DNA of 47,892 nt, taken from contig PEAB01000019.1 of NCBI GenBank assembly GCA_002753395.1, positions 1 to 47,892 on the forward strand. Direction: 5' to 3'. Numbering within the stretch: position 1 is the stretch's first letter; every line of letters starts with the position of its first letter. The notes under the pieces were generated by a model that ran no database searches, was not told where the DNA came from, and saw only the letters and a program-made list of their open reading frames with translations. Source of the stretch: Nitrospirae bacterium MYbinv3. GTDB taxonomy: Bacteria; Nitrospirota; Thermodesulfovibrionia; Thermodesulfovibrionales; Magnetobacteriaceae. This document shows, one piece after another, positions 34,026-42,880 of this stretch. A program made the translations under genes and the position numbers.

Positions 34026-35201
34026 TTGTCACAAGATATGACAATAGCAGTTTACGGTTCGTTGGGGATAGCGCAGCACGTCTTGGAGGCTGCAAGAGAG
34101 CGGGGTATATCTGTTACCGCCGTCGTTGACAGTGATCAGAGGCGGCATGGACAGAGCCTGTGCGGTTACACCGTTGAGCCGCTTGAGCGTCTTAGAGCCG
34201 TTGCCTTTGACGGGATCGTAATTGCCACATTTGACTGGCGTACAGCTATAGACGCCCTTTGGGGTATTGGCTGTACCCAGGATGATCTGTATGACGGCGT
34301 GTTTTGGGAGCCGTTTTTTATGCAGATAGAGCCTACAACAATGTGCACCTACACCTGTCCCTCATGCAGCAGACACACTCTGCCTAAGGGCAGGAAGAAC
34401 CGCAACATGCCTTTGGGGGACTTTGAGAGGCTGCTCGATAGTTATCCGCATGTTAAGAGGTTACAGCTTCAGGGGCTTGGCGAGCCTACCATAAATCCGG
34501 AGCTTATTGAAATGCTCAGGGTCAGTAAACTCAGAGGGATAAGCACCTCGATAACAACCAACGCATATGCCCTGAGACGCGACATCGAAAGAGGGCTATT
34601 AGATCACCTCGATAAGTTGATCATCTCCATAGATACACAGGGGCAACGTGATGTAAGACAGCATTATCTATCAGATATTTCGTCTGCTCTAAGCCGGATA
34701 ACCGACAGACGACCAAAGGTTGTCTTTAACTTTGTCGTTAGCCATGAAAACATTGACGAGCTTGAATCGGTCTACGATTTTGTGGTTCAGGCATCACCTG
34801 ACCAGCTGCACATACAGTTTTTAGAGAACTGGTACGTCCCGGGGCAGGAGGGGTTTGATCAGATGGCAGCATATGTGGCACAGTCGCAGGGGATAGAGGG
34901 TGAGATCATCAAACGGATACACTTACACGCCGCCAATCTGCAGAGAGCCGGCACAACGCTTACGTATACTGGTTCACAGGAGAGGCGGGGGGTATGTTGG
35001 TGGCCTTTTTTTGGTTGTTTTGTCTCCTGCGACGGCTACGTTACGCCCTGCTGTATAAGGATGCACCCAGAGGTATTTAACCTCGGCAACGTCCTAGAAG
35101 AGGACTTCAACAGCATCTGGAACAGTGATATCTATAGCTCCTTCAGGAAAAACATGTTCACAGAACACGGTACAAATGTCTGCACTTTTTGTCCTCGGTA
35201 G
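34026..35201 (+). CDS. Radical SAM/SPASM protein with N-terminal Rossmann domain
   Basis: 391 residues. Residues 5-95 make a nucleotide-binding Rossmann unit (TIAVYGSLGIAQHVLEAA, VVDSD, FDGIVIATFDW), matching the end of the preceding protein. The radical SAM domain has CTYTCPSC (Cys107, Cys111, Cys114) and the LQGLGEPTINPEL motif. The C-terminal SPASM-type auxiliary cluster shows Cys residues in VCWWPFFGCFVSCDGYVTPC and CTFCPR. SPASM proteins modify peptides, proteins or sugars. First codon TTG at 34026 or ATG at 34038; GAGGGGG upstream could serve either. 15 bp after the CgeB-like gene, so cotranscribed. With its neighbours it suggests modification of a sugar or glycosylated protein, which is inference. 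Confidence 0.85.
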   Translation: MSQDMTIAVYGSLGIAQHVLEAARERGISVTAVVDSDQRRHGQSLCGYTVEPLERLRAVAFDGIVIATFDWRTAIDALWGIGCTQDDLYDGVFWEPFFMQIEPTTMCTYTCPSCSRHTLPKGRKNRNMPLGDFERLLDSYPHVKRLQLQGLGEPTINPELIEMLRVSKLRGISTSITTNAYALRRDIERGLLDHLDKLIISIDTQGQRDVRQHYLSDISSALSRITDRRPKVVFNFVVSHENIDELESVYDFVVQASPDQLHIQFLENWYVPGQEGFDQMAAYVAQSQGIEGEIIKRIHLHAANLQRAGTTLTYTGSQERRGVCWWPFFGCFVSCDGYVTPCCIRMHPEVFNLGNVLEEDFNSIWNSDIYSSFRKNMFTEHGTNVCTFCPR

Positions 35202-35250
35202 GTGAGGTGTGCAGGGAGAAGAGGTCTAAGGACAACCTCAAGTGAAACAA

Positions 35251-35273
35251 AGGCTCCACAGAGGATGGAGCCT
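35251..35273. terminator. Bidirectional terminator between radical SAM gene and catalase
   Basis: Perfect 8-bp stem AGGCTCCA (35251-35258) with TGGAGCCT (35266-35273) and a 7-base loop. A short T-rich tract follows on each strand (ATTTTAC; TTTGTTTC). It lies between the convergent stop codons at 35201 and 35303. Confidence 0.8.
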
Positions 35274-35302
35274 ATTTTACCCAATTAGCTAACATTTGTC
35301 TA

Positions 35303-36751
35303 TTACGTAACCTCGTTCAAAGGGATACCTAGTGCCATTGCTACTCCTTCACCGTAAGACGGATCGGCCTTGAGGCAGTTGCTAATATGGCGGATCTTGA
35401 TTTCCTTTGGTGCATCTCCCATAGCACGGGCAGTGTTACCAAACAGCTCATTCTGCTGTTCGGCACTCATCAGACGGAACAGCTTTCCAGGTTGAGAGTA
35501 GTAATCCTCGTCTGTGCGGTGGTTCCAGTGATCAGCGGCCCCTTGCAAGTTCAGTAGTGGTTCAGTGAATTCTGACTGCTGCTGCCACTCCCCGTAGCTG
35601 TTTGGCTCGTAACCAAGTGTGCTGCCGTAATTGCCATCCACTCGCATAGCGCCATCTCGGTGATAGCTATGAAAGGGGCATCGGGAGGCGTTTACAGGGA
35701 TAAGATGATGGTTTACACCAAGACGGTAGCGTTGGGCATCACCGTAGGCGAACAATCTTCCCTGTAGCATCTTGTCAGGTGAAAAACCAATGCCTGGCAC
35801 TATGTTGGCTGGGTTGAAGGCAGACTGTTCGACCTCGGCGAAATAGTTCTCAGGGTTGCGGTTCAGTTCCAACACACCTGCTTCGATCAGGGGATAGTCT
35901 TTGTGAAACCACACATTGGTAAGGTCGAAGGGGTTGTATGGACATTTGGCAGCATCCTTTTCTGGCATAACTTGGATGAATAGTTTCCATTTCGGGAAGT
36001 CCTTCTTTTCGATGCTCTCGTACAGATCCCGTTGGTGGCTCTCACGATCATTGGCAATGATAGCCGCGGCTTGTGCATCCGTAAGGTTCTTGATACCCTG
36101 TTGTGTATCGAAGTGGAACTTGACCCAGTGGCGTTCGTTGTTGGCGTTAATAAGGCTGAAGGTGTGGCTGCCGAAACCGTTCATATGGCGATAGGTAGCT
36201 GGAATGCCACGATCACTCATAACAATGGTGATCTGGTGTAACGCCTCTGGTAATGAAGTCCAGAAATCCCAATTGTTCTTGGCGCTGCGCATATTGGTTC
36301 TGGGATCACGCTTAACTGCGTGGTTTAGATCAGGGAATTTTAGTGGATCACGCATAAAAAACACTGGCGTGTTGTTACCGACTATGTCCCAGTTGCCTTC
36401 CTCAGTGTAGAACTTGATGGCAAAGCCTCGGATATCACGCTCAGCATCCGCAGCGCCTCGTTCCCCTGCCACTGTGGAGAAACGGACGAAGAGATCAGTT
36501 TTCTTGCCGATTTCTGCAAATATGTTCGCTTTGGTGTAACAGGTGATGTCGTGGGTAACGGTGAAATTACCATACGCCCCAGAACCTTTGGCATGCATTC
36601 TCCGTTCAGGGATTACCTCTCGGTCGAAGTGGGCGAGCTTTTCCAAGAACCAAACATCCTGTAGCAACATTGGGCCATACGGGCCAGCGGTCATGACGTT
36701 CTGGTTGTCGGCAATCGGAGCGCCAGCGTTATTAGTGAGTTTATTCCCCAT
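35303..36751 (-). CDS. katA: Catalase, monofunctional heme type
   Basis: Breaks down hydrogen peroxide in the cytoplasm. Heme-catalase signatures: [10 protein letters not shown], the catalytic-His region [14 protein letters not shown] (His53), [13 protein letters not shown] with the catalytic Asn, and the heme Tyr region [17 protein letters not shown]. Length 482 fits the small-subunit clade 3 type. AAGGAGG lies 5 bases before the ATG. No linked peroxide regulator is seen. Single gene bounded by a terminator downstream and a repeat upstream. Base use looks different from neighbours (longer G/C-rich third positions), so gain by transfer is possible but was not measured. Fits a microaerophile or an oxygen-exposed anaerobe. 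Confidence 0.96.
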   Translation of the reverse strand: MGNKLTNNAGAPIADNQNVMTAGPYGPMLLQDVWFLEKLAHFDREVIPERRMHAKGSGAYGNFTVTHDITCYTKANIFAEIGKKTDLFVRFSTVAGERGAADAERDIRGFAIKFYTEEGNWDIVGNNTPVFFMRDPLKFPDLNHAVKRDPRTNMRSAKNNWDFWTSLPEALHQITIVMSDRGIPATYRHMNGFGSHTFSLINANNERHWVKFHFDTQQGIKNLTDAQAAAIIANDRESHQRDLYESIEKKDFPKWKLFIQVMPEKDAAKCPYNPFDLTNVWFHKDYPLIEAGVLELNRNPENYFAEVEQSAFNPANIVPGIGFSPDKMLQGRLFAYGDAQRYRLGVNHHLIPVNASRCPFHSYHRDGAMRVDGNYGSTLGYEPNSYGEWQQQSEFTEPLLNLQGAADHWNHRTDEDYYSQPGKLFRLMSAEQQNELFGNTARAMGDAPKEIKIRHISNCLKADPSYGEGVAMALGIPLNEVT

Positions 36752-37085
36752 ACTTCCTCCTTATTAATTAAATTGTAGTTTCACGCTTTCTAACTATAAA
36801 ACAAGGCTCTTATAGATGCTAACATTAAGAATAAAAATTCTGCAAATATTTGGATTATGGGGGTGCATAATAAATTCAGGGGGACAATAAAATTTAATGG
36901 GGTCAAGGGGGTGTGACACCCCTGTCTCAAAGGGACTGGTCCCCTTGTGGGTGGGTCTGAGGGAGGGAGTTTGCAAACCCATGCGTCAGTAGACAAAACC
37001 TTCCCTTCTTTTCCCTTTACTTAGTATATAATATTTTTGACAGCTCATGCTTGCTAAATAGCGTTTAAGACTGCTATAGTATTTA
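36752..37085. repeat. Family B repeat copy between catalase and radical SAM gene
   Basis: From 36860 a GGGTGCATAATAAATTC end, then GGGGTGTGACACCCC, AGGGACTGGTCCCCT and a G-rich tract to GTTTGCAAAC near 36980. It matches 8940-9097 in order of parts but lacks a clear right terminus. The rest (37010-37085) is AT-rich leader of the next gene. Confidence 0.65.
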
Positions 37086-39632
37086 GTGAACTTATCGCGA
37101 TTTAGAAGACCGAGCAGGTACATAAACAGCGAACTTAACGCAGCATACAAACGGGGGTTCATTCGTGTAGCCCTGTGTTTTCCCGATGTATATGAGATTG
37201 GGATGTCTCACCTCGGTCTTAAACTCCTATACAAGATAATCAATGACATCCCCTACGCCTCCTGTGAGCGAGTGTTTGCTCCGTGGATAGACCTGGAAGA
37301 GTACATCAAACGAGAAGGGATACCCTTGACCTCACTTGAGAGTAAAACCCCGTTGGCCGATTTTGACATCGTCGGCTTTAGTCTCCAGTACGAGTTATCT
37401 TACACAACAGTTTTAAACATGCTGCACCTTGGCGGGATCCCAATAAAGGCACAGATGCGCTCAGATACTGACACCGTGGTCATTGCCGGTGGCCCCTGTA
37501 CGGTCAACCCCTATCCGGTAATGCCATTTTTCGACGCGTTTGTCATAGGCGATGCGGAGGAGAGCATCAAGGAGATCCTCGACGTCTGCGTCGCATACAA
37601 AAGAGACGGAGAGGTCAGGCGACAGGATCTCTTAAAAGGTCTCAGCGATATCGATGGCGTGCTTGTACCAGCCTTCCCCAAGGCCATGGTACGACGAAGG
37701 TACATAACAGACCTCGATGTTGCAGGATATCCGTGCGCCCCTGTTGTGCCATATACGGAGGTTATCCATGATCGAATAAACATAGAGGTCTCCAGGGGAT
37801 GCAGCCTGGGCTGCCGATTCTGCCAGGCCGGGGTCATCTACAGACCAGTCAGAGAACGCGACCCGGCTGCCATCTTGGCCATAGCCGAGGAATCACTAAA
37901 GAACACAGGTTACAACGAGGTCTCTTTTACCTCCCTCAGCGCCGGAGACTACTCAAGACTACATGAGGTGTTGAGGCTGTTTAACAAGAAGTTTTCACAT
38001 AGACATGTCTCTTTTTCCCTGCCATCGCTCAGGATTAACTCGGTAACAGAGGACCTCATTATAATGACCAAGTCGGTCAAAAAAAGCGGCTTCACCATCG
38101 CCGCAGAGGCCGCTACCTCACGCCTGAGACAGGTCATCAACAAGGACTTTGAACAGGACGACTATGAAAGGATTATAAATACAATATTTAAAGAGGGCTG
38201 GCTCAACCTCAAGCTCTATTTTATGATAGGACTGCCTACGGAGAGGGACGAGGATGTTGAGGCCATACCTGCGATGGTCTACAGGGCGCTCAAGACCGCC
38301 AACAGATTCACAAAACGCTCTGTAAATATCAGCGTTGGCGTCTCGGCCTTTATACCAAAGGCTCACACTCCATTTCAGTGGTGTGAGCACTCATCTCTTG
38401 ATGAGATCTTTAGAAAGAAAGATTATTTAAAGAAGAACCTAAATAAAAAGGCGATAAAGATTAAGGAGCAGGATGATCGTATGTCGCTGCTTGAGGCCCT
38501 GTTTGCCCGCGGCGGGATGGGCACGGCGGAGCTAATAGAGGTGGCATGGCGTGAGGGGGCAAGATTGGATGCCTGGTCAGAGGTGTTTGACTACAACAAG
38601 TGGCTTAACGCCATGGATAAGACTGGCATTGACGGCGCCGCCATTGCAACAAAGGGTTTCCTGGATGACAAGCAGCACCACTTTGAATGGGATGTGATTG
38701 ATACCGGTGTAAGTAAAGATTATCTGTGGAGGGAGCTGCAAAAGGCCCTGGCTGAAAACCGGACACCCGACTGCAAAAGCTCCTGTATGGCCTGCGGGCT
38801 TGGCTGCAAGAGTGGAGAATATCTATCAAAAAGCGGTATGTCTTGTCTTACCGATGTATCTGCCAGTTACACAAAGTCGTCAGGGGACAGACCCTTTTCG
38901 GCAGTACGGGTGAGGGTGATGTTTTCCAAGAGTGGTGCGCTGCGTTACCTCTCTCACCTTGAACTGATGTTGGCACTCCTTAGAGGATTGCTGAGGGCCT
39001 CTGTGCCGTTGGTCTACTCAAAGGGGTTTAACCCAATGCCGGGTATATCCTTTGGCCCTGCACTGAGCGTTGGAGTTGGCGGAGAACGTGAGTTTTTCGA
39101 TTTGGAGGTATATCCTCCATGCAATATAGAAAGGGTTACCGAGGAACTTAACCTGACCCTTCCGCAGGGACTCAGGATACTAAATATGTCTTTCATTCCA
39201 AAGGACGCCCCATCTCTTGGGAAGTTCGTCAACACATACAAGTATGAAATAGCATTTAATAGCGTGGTGCATCCTCAGACAAAGAGCAAGGTCTTAACCA
39301 AACAAGACGTAGAAGCTGTCTTACAGTTGCCTGACAACAAATGGTTAGTTCCTATTTTGATAGAATTTGATATAATTGATGATAGGCTGATCCTGCTTTT
39401 AAGGGATACACAGAACAAGGGTGTAAAGATAGCGGCAGTGATAGAGGCCGTATTAGGGTGTAGGATGGAGGACGTTGAGGTGGTGAGAACGGCTATGTAT
39501 GGCTGGTTGAAGGATCGCTCCGTAAGGACAGGGCTACACGCAGAGGACCTTCAGGCAGGCAGGTTGGTACAGCCCGATGATCAAGCCTTGTTTGCAGATG
39601 GTCGCACAGCATTATCAGAGAAGACTTTATAG
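37086..39632 (+). CDS. TIGR03960-type B12-binding radical SAM protein fused to DUF2344 domain
   Basis: 848 residues. Region 1-215 is the N-terminal Rossmann-like part (VALCFPDVYEIGMSHLGLK, VVIAGGPCTVNP). The radical SAM core has RGCSLGCRFCQ (Cys239, Cys243, Cys246) with PVRERDP after it, and SFTSLSAGDYS. From about 630 the DUF2344 domain begins (VRVRVMFSKSGALRYLSHLE, then YSKGFNPMPGISFGPALSVG). Family members sit directly before RNase G, as here (3 bp spacing), and are thought to act in RNA or ribosome-related modification, though no reaction is proven. A DxHxxG motif for cobalamin is not seen. Start is a GTG; no ribosome binding site is clear. Confidence 0.92.
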   Translation: MNLSRFRRPSRYINSELNAAYKRGFIRVALCFPDVYEIGMSHLGLKLLYKIINDIPYASCERVFAPWIDLEEYIKREGIPLTSLESKTPLADFDIVGFSLQYELSYTTVLNMLHLGGIPIKAQMRSDTDTVVIAGGPCTVNPYPVMPFFDAFVIGDAEESIKEILDVCVAYKRDGEVRRQDLLKGLSDIDGVLVPAFPKAMVRRRYITDLDVAGYPCAPVVPYTEVIHDRINIEVSRGCSLGCRFCQAGVIYRPVRERDPAAILAIAEESLKNTGYNEVSFTSLSAGDYSRLHEVLRLFNKKFSHRHVSFSLPSLRINSVTEDLIIMTKSVKKSGFTIAAEAATSRLRQVINKDFEQDDYERIINTIFKEGWLNLKLYFMIGLPTERDEDVEAIPAMVYRALKTANRFTKRSVNISVGVSAFIPKAHTPFQWCEHSSLDEIFRKKDYLKKNLNKKAIKIKEQDDRMSLLEALFARGGMGTAELIEVAWREGARLDAWSEVFDYNKWLNAMDKTGIDGAAIATKGFLDDKQHHFEWDVIDTGVSKDYLWRELQKALAENRTPDCKSSCMACGLGCKSGEYLSKSGMSCLTDVSASYTKSSGDRPFSAVRVRVMFSKSGALRYLSHLELMLALLRGLLRASVPLVYSKGFNPMPGISFGPALSVGVGGEREFFDLEVYPPCNIERVTEELNLTLPQGLRILNMSFIPKDAPSLGKFVNTYKYEIAFNSVVHPQTKSKVLTKQDVEAVLQLPDNKWLVPILIEFDIIDDRLILLLRDTQNKGVKIAAVIEAVLGCRMEDVEVVRTAMYGWLKDRSVRTGLHAEDLQAGRLVQPDDQALFADGRTALSEKTL

Positions 39633-39635
39633 AGA

Positions 39636-41249
39636 ATGGCAAGTGAGATAATCGTAAACGTAACCCTTGACGAGGTAAGGGTAGGTCTCTTGGAAGGTGG
39701 GCAGCTTGTAGAGTTCTACGTGGAAAGGAAAAAGGATGCAAGCCTGGTGGGTAACATCTACAAGGGTAAGGTGGTCAAGATACTGCCAGGGATGCAGTCG
39801 GCCTTCATAGACATAGGGCTTGAAAAGGCGGCATTTCTCTACGTTGACGATATAAAGGCCGACGTGGAGGACTTCACGGAGTTTCTAGAAAATGGTGACG
39901 ACCCTATAGCATTGACCTCTCAGCCTTATGAAGAGGATGTACCGCATTCTCTATCGCAGCGGTTTGCAACTGCCTCTTTGTCTCAGGATGGAGAACCGGC
40001 CCGCGTTCTTTATCGAGGTGGATTTCAATCACGCCGCCCCGACAGATCAGACATCACCATCAACGAATTGATACAGGAGGGACAGGATGTCCTCGTACAG
40101 GTCTCAAAGGACCCCATCGGAACAAAGGGGGCACGTGGCACCTCCTACATAACGATACCAGGCAGATACCTGGTTCTGATGCCAACCATAGACCACATCG
40201 GCATATCCAGACGCATAGTCAAAGCCGAGGAGCGGCAGAGACTCAGGGGTATCGTTGATGAGATAAAACCCAAAGGCTATGGTTTGATTGTCAGGACGGC
40301 CAGCGAAAACGAGGACAAGGAAGAGCTAAGCAAGGATATGGAGTTTCTCCAGCTCATATGGGAAAACATCTTGAAGAAGAAGGAAAAGGTGTGTGCTCCT
40401 GCCATGTTGTACAGCGACCTGGACCTGATCTACAGATGCGTACGCGACCTCCTCAACAACGAGGTCGAACGCCTTGTCATAGACTCCAAAGATGAGTTTG
40501 AACACATCCAGGACTTCGTCAAGCACTTCTTTCCTAAGCTCTACAACAAGATCGAACTATACGACAGGCGGGAGACCATCTTTGATTACTTTGGTATAGA
40601 ACTCGATATATACAAGGGGCTTGACAGGCGTGTATGGCTAAAATCAGGCGGCTACATAGTCATAGACCAGACAGAGGCCATGACCGTCATAGATGTCAAC
40701 ACCGGTAAGTACGTCGGGAAGGAAGACCTTGAAGACACAATCCTCAAGACAAATCTTGAGGCCGTAAAGGAGATAGCCTATCAGATCAGATTGAGAAACC
40801 TGGGCGGCATCATAATCATCGACTTTATAGATATGGAGATAACCGAAAATAGAGAGAAACTCTACTGTGCCTTTGTAGAGACAATGAAAAAGGACAGGGC
40901 AAAAAACACCATATTTAACGTCTCCGAGATTGGTCTGATCCAGATGACAAGAAAGCGCATCCGCGAGAGCCTGGGACGAACCCTGTGTGAGACCTGCCCC
41001 ATGTGCGAGGGCAAGGGCTTTGTCAAATCCACCAAGACGGTCAGCTACGAGATCTTCAGAAGGCTAAAACGCATCCCCCTGCATAAAGGCGCAAAGGTGA
41101 CCATAACGGCTCATCCGCTCGTTGCAGAGTATCTGTCAGATGAGCAGCGGCACGGACTGGAGGAGTTTGAGGTTACCAACGACATTATACTGATTGTTAA
41201 AGCAGACTCCAAGCTCGTACGTGAGAACTTTGATATATCCATAATTTGA
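39636..41249 (+). CDS. rng: Ribonuclease G/E family endoribonuclease
   Basis: Endoribonuclease for rRNA maturation and mRNA decay. The N-terminal S1 RNA-binding domain spans about 35-130 (GNIYKGKVVKILPGMQSAFIDIG), with an inserted acidic/Ser-rich loop (about 88-140). The catalytic DNase I-like part contains MTVIDVNTGKYVG and GGIIIIDFIDM, giving the two metal-binding Asp residues, and the zinc-link CETCPMCEGKG holds the dimer. 537 residues is close to RNase G size (no long RNase E tail). Stop of the radical SAM gene is 3 bp before the ATG, so one transcript is likely. Confidence 0.95.
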   Translation: MASEIIVNVTLDEVRVGLLEGGQLVEFYVERKKDASLVGNIYKGKVVKILPGMQSAFIDIGLEKAAFLYVDDIKADVEDFTEFLENGDDPIALTSQPYEEDVPHSLSQRFATASLSQDGEPARVLYRGGFQSRRPDRSDITINELIQEGQDVLVQVSKDPIGTKGARGTSYITIPGRYLVLMPTIDHIGISRRIVKAEERQRLRGIVDEIKPKGYGLIVRTASENEDKEELSKDMEFLQLIWENILKKKEKVCAPAMLYSDLDLIYRCVRDLLNNEVERLVIDSKDEFEHIQDFVKHFFPKLYNKIELYDRRETIFDYFGIELDIYKGLDRRVWLKSGGYIVIDQTEAMTVIDVNTGKYVGKEDLEDTILKTNLEAVKEIAYQIRLRNLGGIIIIDFIDMEITENREKLYCAFVETMKKDRAKNTIFNVSEIGLIQMTRKRIRESLGRTLCETCPMCEGKGFVKSTKTVSYEIFRRLKRIPLHKGAKVTITAHPLVAEYLSDEQRHGLEEFEVTNDIILIVKADSKLVRENFDISII

Positions 41250-41258
41250 CAATATCAT

Positions 41259-41382
41259 GAGCCTCTTGCAAAAGTACATGTTATGTAAAATATAGCAAAA
41301 AACTCATTTTGTAAGTAGTTGATATTAAATAATATTTTGGGGGCACGATAATTGCCTGATTTGAGTTTTGCAAGAGGCTCTA
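41259..41382. mobile_element. MITE-like element, family D (124 bp)
   Basis: Perfect 15-bp inverted ends: GAGCCTCTTGCAAAA (41259-41273) and TTTTGCAAGAGGCTC (41368-41382). The AT-rich interior encodes nothing. No clear target duplication. A related, shorter copy with imperfect ends is at 47793-47861. Confidence 0.75.
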
Positions 41383-41434
41383 TTAGTTTACATATGTTTG
41401 CAAGAAAAGGTAGTCATGCAAAGGTCGTAATATT

Positions 41435-41623
41435 GTATCCTCTTTAAAAAGCAGGGTAAAAATGTTCATGGTTTCAAGACTATGGATTCCCACTTTCGTG
41501 GGAATGACAGTAATGAGCGTTTTTCAAATATGTCATTCCACAGCCTGCCCCTGGCTTGAACAGGGGTAAACAGGAATCCGGAAAGCGTAAAAGCATAGTT
41601 ACCATGAAATCTAAAAAAGATAC
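41435..41623. mobile_element. MITE-like element, family A, copy 3 (189 bp)
   Basis: Starts GTATCCTCTTTA and ends AAAAAAGATAC. Perfect 8-bp direct repeat GTAATATT flanks it (41427-41434 and 41624-41631). Same interior as the other two copies. Just 50 bp from the family D element, so this gap collects insertions. Confidence 0.92.
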
Positions 41624-41631
41624 GTAATATT

Positions 41632-41770
41632 CAACACCCCTCCCTTCTTAAGTCAACAGTAATAGGGGTTAGGTGAGGGTGTTTCAACACTACTAGTGCA
41701 GGACTACCCAATCTTGAACTAAAGTAACATATTGTGTATTACATTGTCCTGAAATGTTCCAGACATATCC
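41632..41770. repeat. Palindromic tract with single family C terminus
   Basis: CTTAAGTCAACAG (41647-41659) is a lone family C end. Around it AACACCCCTCCC and GGTGAGGGTGTT form an imperfect inverted repeat. The segment after it (ACTACTAGTGCAGGACTACC) matches 29880-29900. No gene seen. Confidence 0.5.
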
Positions 41771-42880
41771 CTAAAGCTCTATCCTGAACTCGGCTCCACT
41801 GTTAATGTTTCTTGCCGTCAGTTTGCCATTCATATCCACCTCGATAAAATGCTTTGCAATATATAGCCCAAGACCAGTGCCTGACGAATACCCCTTGGTT
41901 GATTGATATGGTTCAAATATCTTGTCAATCAGAGGCTCCCTTATCCCGCCTCCGTTGTCCTGAATAGTTATGACCGGTCTATTGTTTGCACTAAAGACAC
42001 ATATGTTGATCTGTCTGTCTGTTTGTCGGTTTTCCAGGATGGCATCACGTGCATTATTGATTATCTGCCAAAGTGTCTCAACCAGCTTGGTACGGCAGCC
42101 TGTGATTTTGTGATTTTCTCTGACCTCTACCTTTACGTCTATGCAACAGTCTCTGAGGGTCTCTCCAACTAGGGTCAAGACAATGTCTATCACCCCTGCA
42201 AGATCAAATGTTACATCCGTATCATACCGTGGCATGGAGGTCAGGAACAGCCCAATCGTGTTGGACATCCTTTTAATCACAGACATTGACTGTTCAATGA
42301 ATTCACCTAGGAACTTTTTATCTAACGATCCTTCATCGTAGGCATACTCGATATTTTGAATCAACAGACCGACCTCATTGAGCGGGTTTCTCCAGTGATG
42401 TGCGATGTTTTTAAACAGCTCGTTTATAGCGGAGAGTCTTATCTTAAAGACGTTACACCGCATGTACTCTTCCTCGTACTTTATTGCCGTGCATACCTTA
42501 AGCAGGACGTCCAATAGTTGCTCGTTGTTAATGGGTTTTGTTATAAATTTCTCAATCCCTATGTTGATCAACTCAAGCAGGTATTCGGCATCACTGTAAG
42601 CAGAGGTGACCAATATCGGCTGTTTTCTGTTAATCGCCTTAATCTCCTTGGATAGACAAATACCATCACATATGGGCATCTTTATGTCCGTGATGACAAT
42701 ATCGTATCTCTCCCTCATGTACATATCCAACGCCTCCCTGCCATTGCAGGCCAAATCCACTTTTCTGAAAAACTCTCTGTAGAACTTACTATATTCAATA
42801 CGAATATTATCTTCGTCCTCAACGTATAGGGCGCTCAATGTTTGGGCTAGTTCCTTTAATAACACGATCTTTATCTTCAT
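41771..42880 (-). CDS. Receiver domain fused to histidine kinase (response regulator-kinase hybrid)
   Basis: Signalling protein of 369 residues. An N-terminal receiver domain (15-130) has VEDED, phospho-acceptor Asp65 (VITDIKMP), and Lys115 (ITKP). It is joined to a histidine kinase: phospho-His candidate His161 in IAHHWRNPLNEV, N box (WQIINNARDAI, about 271-281), DNGGGI (308-313) and GTGLGLYIAK (334-343). The HHWRNPL motif matches that of the second kinase in the upstream gene (IAHQWRQPL). No sensor or membrane part, so it is a soluble relay. The start overlaps the hybrid kinase stop by 4 bp (ATGA); GGGAGAA lies 10 bases upstream. Likely target of phosphate from the large kinase; output not evident. 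Confidence 0.93.
   Translation of the reverse strand: MKIKIVLLKELAQTLSALYVEDEDNIRIEYSKFYREFFRKVDLACNGREALDMYMRERYDIVITDIKMPICDGICLSKEIKAINRKQPILVTSAYSDAEYLLELINIGIEKFITKPINNEQLLDVLLKVCTAIKYEEEYMRCNVFKIRLSAINELFKNIAHHWRNPLNEVGLLIQNIEYAYDEGSLDKKFLGEFIEQSMSVIKRMSNTIGLFLTSMPRYDTDVTFDLAGVIDIVLTLVGETLRDCCIDVKVEVRENHKITGCRTKLVETLWQIINNARDAILENRQTDRQINICVFSANNRPVITIQDNGGGIREPLIDKIFEPYQSTKGYSSGTGLGLYIAKHFIEVDMNGKLTARNINSGAEFRIEL

Noticed and set aside
41259-41382. Transcription terminator after rng made from GAGCCTCTTGCAAAA arms
   Set aside because: The arms are about 94 bases apart and no T-run follows; a mobile element with inverted ends explains them better.
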